Assembly: GCF_009760405.1 (NCBI RefSeq)
Contig: NZ_WRPP01000009.1
Location: 124,001-188,000 of the forward strand
Reading direction: 5' to 3'
Origin: Nocardia terrae
GTDB taxonomy: Bacteria; Actinomycetota; Actinomycetes; Mycobacteriales; Mycobacteriaceae
Length of the DNA stretch: 64,000 nucleotides
Below are positions 61,212 to 64,000 of this stretch, one piece after another. The first letter of the stretch is position 1, and each line of letters opens with the position of its first letter. The notes under the pieces were generated by a model that saw nothing but the letters and a program-made list of their open reading frames with translations, was not told the origin of the DNA and ran no database searches. Made by a program: the position numbers and the translations under genes.

Positions 61212-61562
61212 ATGAGCGTGCTCAAGGGCGCGAACCTGTTGGTGATGTTCCTGCTGGAACTGTGCGTGCTGGGGGCGGCCATCTGGTGGGGTGCGACCGT
61301 GTCGGCGCCGGTGTGGGTGCGGATCCTGCTGGCCGTGGCGGCTCCGGCGGTGTTCGTGGTGGTGTGGGCGCTGTTCGGGGCCGCCAACGAGCCTCGCTAC
61401 CCGCAGACCGGTTGGCGGCGAGTCGCTTTGGAGGTGCTCTGGTTCGGGGCGGCCTCGATCCTGCTGGGCCTGGCCTGGTCCCCGCTCGCCGGGGTCGTGA
61501 TGTTCGCGGTGTGGCTGGTCAACGGCGTGCTGCGACTGGTGTGGGGTCAGCAGCAGCTGTGA
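61212..61562 (+). CDS. YrdB/DUF2568 membrane protein
   Basis: 116 residues, almost all hydrophobic, about four membrane segments. ANLLVMFLLELCVLGAAIWWG and AAPAVFVVVWALFGAANEP are typical of the DUF2568 family, whose function is unknown. GGTAGGG lies before the ATG. Third gene of the lipoprotein-MMPL unit, followed by a strong terminator. Confidence 0.8.
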   Translation: MSVLKGANLLVMFLLELCVLGAAIWWGATVSAPVWVRILLAVAAPAVFVVVWALFGAANEPRYPQTGWRRVALEVLWFGAASILLGLAWSPLAGVVMFAVWLVNGVLRLVWGQQQL

Positions 61563-61564
61563 GC

Positions 61565-61597
61565 CCCGAATCCCGGCCTGCGAGGCCGGGATTCGGG
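61565..61597. terminator. Bidirectional terminator hairpin
   Basis: CCCGAATCCCGGCCT pairs perfectly with AGGCCGGGATTCGGG (15 pairs, three-base loop) between the convergent DUF2568 and ABC ATPase genes. Confidence 0.85.
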
Positions 61598-61600
61598 CGT

Positions 61601-62443
61601 TCAGCCGCGCACCGGCAGCACCAGTTGCGCGCCGGTGACCGGATGGTCGAACACGTCGACCGGATGCTGGTAGACGCGCGACAGCAGTGCGGGGGTGAGG
61701 ATTTCGCGCGGCGGCCCGTCGGCGGCGATGCGCCCGGCCTCGAGCACGGCGACCCGGTCGGCGTAGGCGGCGGCGACCCCGAGATCGTGCAGCACGACCA
61801 CGACCGCCGCGCCCGCCGTGGCGCGCTCGCGGGCCAGGCGCAGGACCTGCTCCTGGTGGCCGAGATCGAGTGCGGCGGTGGGTTCGTCGAGCAACAGGGT
61901 CGCGGTGTCCTGGGCCAGTACCCGCGCCAGCGCGACCCGGGCCCGTTCACCGCCGGAGAGGGCCGGGAACGGGCGGGCGGCGAAGCGGGTGACGTCGGTG
62001 GCCGCCATGGCGGTCGCGATCGCCGCGTCGTCGTGGTCCTGGCGCGGGGTGCGCGCCCACGGGGCCCGGCCCATGGCCACGACTTCGCGTGCGCTGAACG
62101 GGAATCCGACGGTGTGCGACTGCGGCAGCACCGCGCGCCGGCGCGCCATGTCCAGGTGGGTCCAGTGGGTCAGGGCGTGCCCGTCGAGTTCGACGCTGCC
62201 CCCGGTCAGGTCGAGCTCACCGGCCAGGGCGGCCAGCAGCGTGGATTTGCCTGCGCCGTTGGGTCCGACCAGCGCCACGATCTGCCCGGCCACGACATCG
62301 AAGTCCACACTGTCGAGGACGGTGCGCTCCCCGCGGGCGGCACTGACCTTGCGGGCTCGCAGGGTCGCGGTGCCCGGTTCGTGGGTTTCGGGCATCGCCG
62401 GTGCGCGCCGGAAGATCTCTGTCAGCCCGCGCAGCCCGCTCAT
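61601..62443 (-). CDS. hmuV: Heme/iron-siderophore ABC transporter ATPase
   Basis: 280 residues from the ATG at 62443, which overlaps the permease stop (ATGA). Walker A is GPNGAGKST, the signature LSGGERARVALAR, and Walker B LLLDEPTAALDLGHQ. The VLPQSHTVGFPFSAREVVAMGR stretch is typical of HmuV. It powers import with the adjacent FecCD-type permease. Heme is the likely substrate from the HmuV-like sequence; a ferric siderophore is the alternative. Confidence 0.85.
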   Translation of the reverse strand: MSGLRGLTEIFRRAPAMPETHEPGTATLRARKVSAARGERTVLDSVDFDVVAGQIVALVGPNGAGKSTLLAALAGELDLTGGSVELDGHALTHWTHLDMARRRAVLPQSHTVGFPFSAREVVAMGRAPWARTPRQDHDDAAIATAMAATDVTRFAARPFPALSGGERARVALARVLAQDTATLLLDEPTAALDLGHQEQVLRLARERATAGAAVVVVLHDLGVAAAYADRVAVLEAGRIAADGPPREILTPALLSRVYQHPVDVFDHPVTGAQLVLPVRG

Positions 62444-63993
62444 GCCCAGCCTCCCGATCGGGCGCGGGTGCGCCGCAACAGCCAGAAGAAGAATGGCCCG
62501 CCGACCAGCGAGGTGATCATTCCGAGCGGCAGATCCGCGTTGTGGACCAGAGCGCGCGCCCCGATATCGGCGGCCACCAGCACGGCCGCGCCCAGGATCG
62601 CCGAGAGCGGGATGAGGACCCGATGCCCGGGCCCGACGAGCATGCGCACCAGATGCGGCACGATCAGACCGACGAACAAGATGATGCCGGTGAACGCGAC
62701 ACCGGCGGTGGCCAGCACCGCCACGACCACGATGATGTTGCGCCGCAACCGTTCCACGTCGACACCCAGATGCCGGGCCGCGGATTCGCCGAGCGCCAGC
62801 AGATCCAGGCGCGGGGCCATCCACAGCGCGGCCGCGATACCCAGCAGGGTCAGCGGCCACACCACGTTGACCGCCTGCCAGGTGGCGCCGTTGAGCGAAC
62901 CCATCTGCCAGAACACCAGCTGGTCACGCGCCGCCGGAGACGCCTTGAACAACAGAAATGAGATCAGGCCCCCGGCAAAGGCATTGATCGCGACGCCGGT
63001 GAGGATCAACGTCACCACTTCGGTGCGCCCACCCGAACGCGAGAGCAGATACACCAACGCCGTGGTGCCCAACCCGGCGACGAACGCGCCCCCGGCCACC
63101 GACCAGGCCGCGGTGAACGCACCACCGATCACGATGACCGATCCCGCCCCGACCGCCGCCCCCGCCGACACCCCGATGACGCCGGGCTCGGCGAGCGGAT
63201 TGGCGAACACGCCCTGCAACAGCGCCCCCGCGGTGGCCAGCGCCGCACCCACGAGCACCGCGAGCACCACCCGCGGGAACCGCACCTCCCACAACGTCAC
63301 ATACCCGGCCGGATGATGCGGCAGCGGCCCCCAATCCAGCCCGATGCGATGAAAGAAACTCCCCGCGACCTCGGCCGGACTGGTAGGCACCTGCCCGATC
63401 CCCGCCGAGATCAGCGCCAGCACCACCAGCCCCGCCAACGCGACCGCGAAGATCAGCGTCAGCCGCGACCGACTGCCCCGACCGGTCGGTTCAGGGTCGA
63501 CGCTGGCCGGGAACCGCTGCGCGGCAACCGCTTCCACCACCGCTTCATTGCACTCGGGGGCGTCTTGGTCGGCGGTCTCGCGCCCGGCTCCGGCCATTGC
63601 GGTTCCACGCCCGGATCCGGCTCCCGCCGCTCCGACTTCGGCTCCGGCCGACTCTGCCGCGCCGAGCGGGTCCGGTCGCGGCTCTCGCGGCGGATTCACC
63701 GGACTACCGGTGCCGGTCTGCGAGTCCCTGTCATCGGCCGGGGGCGAATTCTTTCGTCGGCCTGCGAAGAAAGTCACCCTGCCCGCCTTGGACGGGTCCT
63801 CCGTCGCGCCCGCGGTCGAGGTGCTCGCGGGCGATGGCGGGACCTCCGGTGTGCCGGGTGCCGGATTCTGTTGTCCCGCGGTCGTGTTCAGTGCTGTGTC
63901 CGGTGGCGGGTTGGTCGCCTCACCCTCGGCCGGTGTGGTTCCGTTGCTCGCGGCGGTGCGCGAATTCGATTGCGGGGGTAGTGGATCGGTCAT
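62440..63993 (-). CDS. hmuU: FecCD-family permease with long disordered N-terminal extension (HmuU-like)
   Basis: 517 residues; typical permeases of this family are 330-360. The first 175 residues are a Pro/Thr/Ala/Glu-rich, apparently disordered stretch with no membrane segment. The permease core (about 177-515) has RFPRVVLAVLVGAALATAG, LLQGVFANPLAEPGVIGVSAG, and FVGLIVPHLVRMLVGPGHR, the canonical FecCD signatures. The ATG at 63993 is eight bases from the window edge, so the ribosome site is not seen. A start inside the extension would give a normal size, but no good internal site is evident. Confidence 0.82.
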   Translation of the reverse strand: MTDPLPPQSNSRTAASNGTTPAEGEATNPPPDTALNTTAGQQNPAPGTPEVPPSPASTSTAGATEDPSKAGRVTFFAGRRKNSPPADDRDSQTGTGSPVNPPREPRPDPLGAAESAGAEVGAAGAGSGRGTAMAGAGRETADQDAPECNEAVVEAVAAQRFPASVDPEPTGRGSRSRLTLIFAVALAGLVVLALISAGIGQVPTSPAEVAGSFFHRIGLDWGPLPHHPAGYVTLWEVRFPRVVLAVLVGAALATAGALLQGVFANPLAEPGVIGVSAGAAVGAGSVIVIGGAFTAAWSVAGGAFVAGLGTTALVYLLSRSGGRTEVVTLILTGVAINAFAGGLISFLLFKASPAARDQLVFWQMGSLNGATWQAVNVVWPLTLLGIAAALWMAPRLDLLALGESAARHLGVDVERLRRNIIVVVAVLATAGVAFTGIILFVGLIVPHLVRMLVGPGHRVLIPLSAILGAAVLVAADIGARALVHNADLPLGMITSLVGGPFFFWLLRRTRARSGGWA

Positions 63994-64000
63994 GCGTTGG

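Noticed and set aside
1..64000. tRNA, rRNA or phage integrase sites
   Set aside because: I found no tRNA-like T-arm/acceptor arrangement, rRNA sequence or integrase gene, so no attachment site can be proposed for the 43-54 kb block.

Overview
This is chromosomal DNA from a high-GC actinomycete. Nocardia or a close mycolic-acid-producing relative fits best. The supporting genes are a fused HadAB-type hydratase, KshA, a PapA-like acyltransferase, an MmpL-type exporter with a lipoprotein partner, and several blocks that match gene orders I remember from Mycobacterium tuberculosis: pruC/pruA/pruB, pitA-Rv0544c-Rv0543c, and lppL-pyrD facing a PEBP protein and an M20 peptidase. I see no tRNA, rRNA or CRISPR array.

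Layout. At 1-8.5 kb lies a hydroxyproline catabolic locus: epimerase, FAD oxidase, semialdehyde dehydrogenase and deaminase on the minus strand, with a divergent MFS transporter and a GntR regulator. Beside it is a two-gene unit, a B12-binding mutase subunit plus an N-monooxygenase that runs off the left edge. One 14-base operator, present in three exact copies at equivalent promoter positions, ties these units together. At 8.7-15 kb are a small membrane protein, KshA, a PhzF protein, the fused HadAB, a lipoprotein and a secreted lipase. At 15-21.5 kb are proline catabolism (PucR regulator, pruA, pruB), an amino acid permease and a HAD phosphatase. At 21.6-28.4 kb are an EamA transporter, an oxidoreductase, small proteins, Lrp and PadR regulators, a GH5 hydrolase and alanine dehydrogenase. 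At 28.5-30.7 kb is the phosphate transporter cluster. At 30.8-42.9 kb are a COQ4-like protein, a glycosyltransferase, two paralogous proteins of unknown function, an imine reductase, a broken flavoprotein gene, a flavin monooxygenase with a heptanucleotide tandem repeat upstream, an M20 peptidase and a PEBP protein.

At 43.1-54.1 kb an 11-kb block sits between the PEBP gene and pyrD, which I remember as direct convergent neighbours in M. tuberculosis. It carries TetR/PapA, a FadD ligase, and a set that matches no system I know: two GTP cyclohydrolase II-like proteins (one with membrane segments), two long PfkB-fold proteins that both lack the catalytic Asp, and a tandem array of small related proteins between the two PfkB genes. 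This is the best candidate for an undescribed system in the window.

At 54.2-64 kb are pyrD with a DUF5703 protein and a lipoprotein, a solitary TnpB nuclease gene with a probable omega RNA 3' end, a lipoprotein-MmpL-DUF2568 operon, and a heme-type ABC transporter (ATPase and permease) at the right edge. Strong hairpins mark most convergent gene ends.
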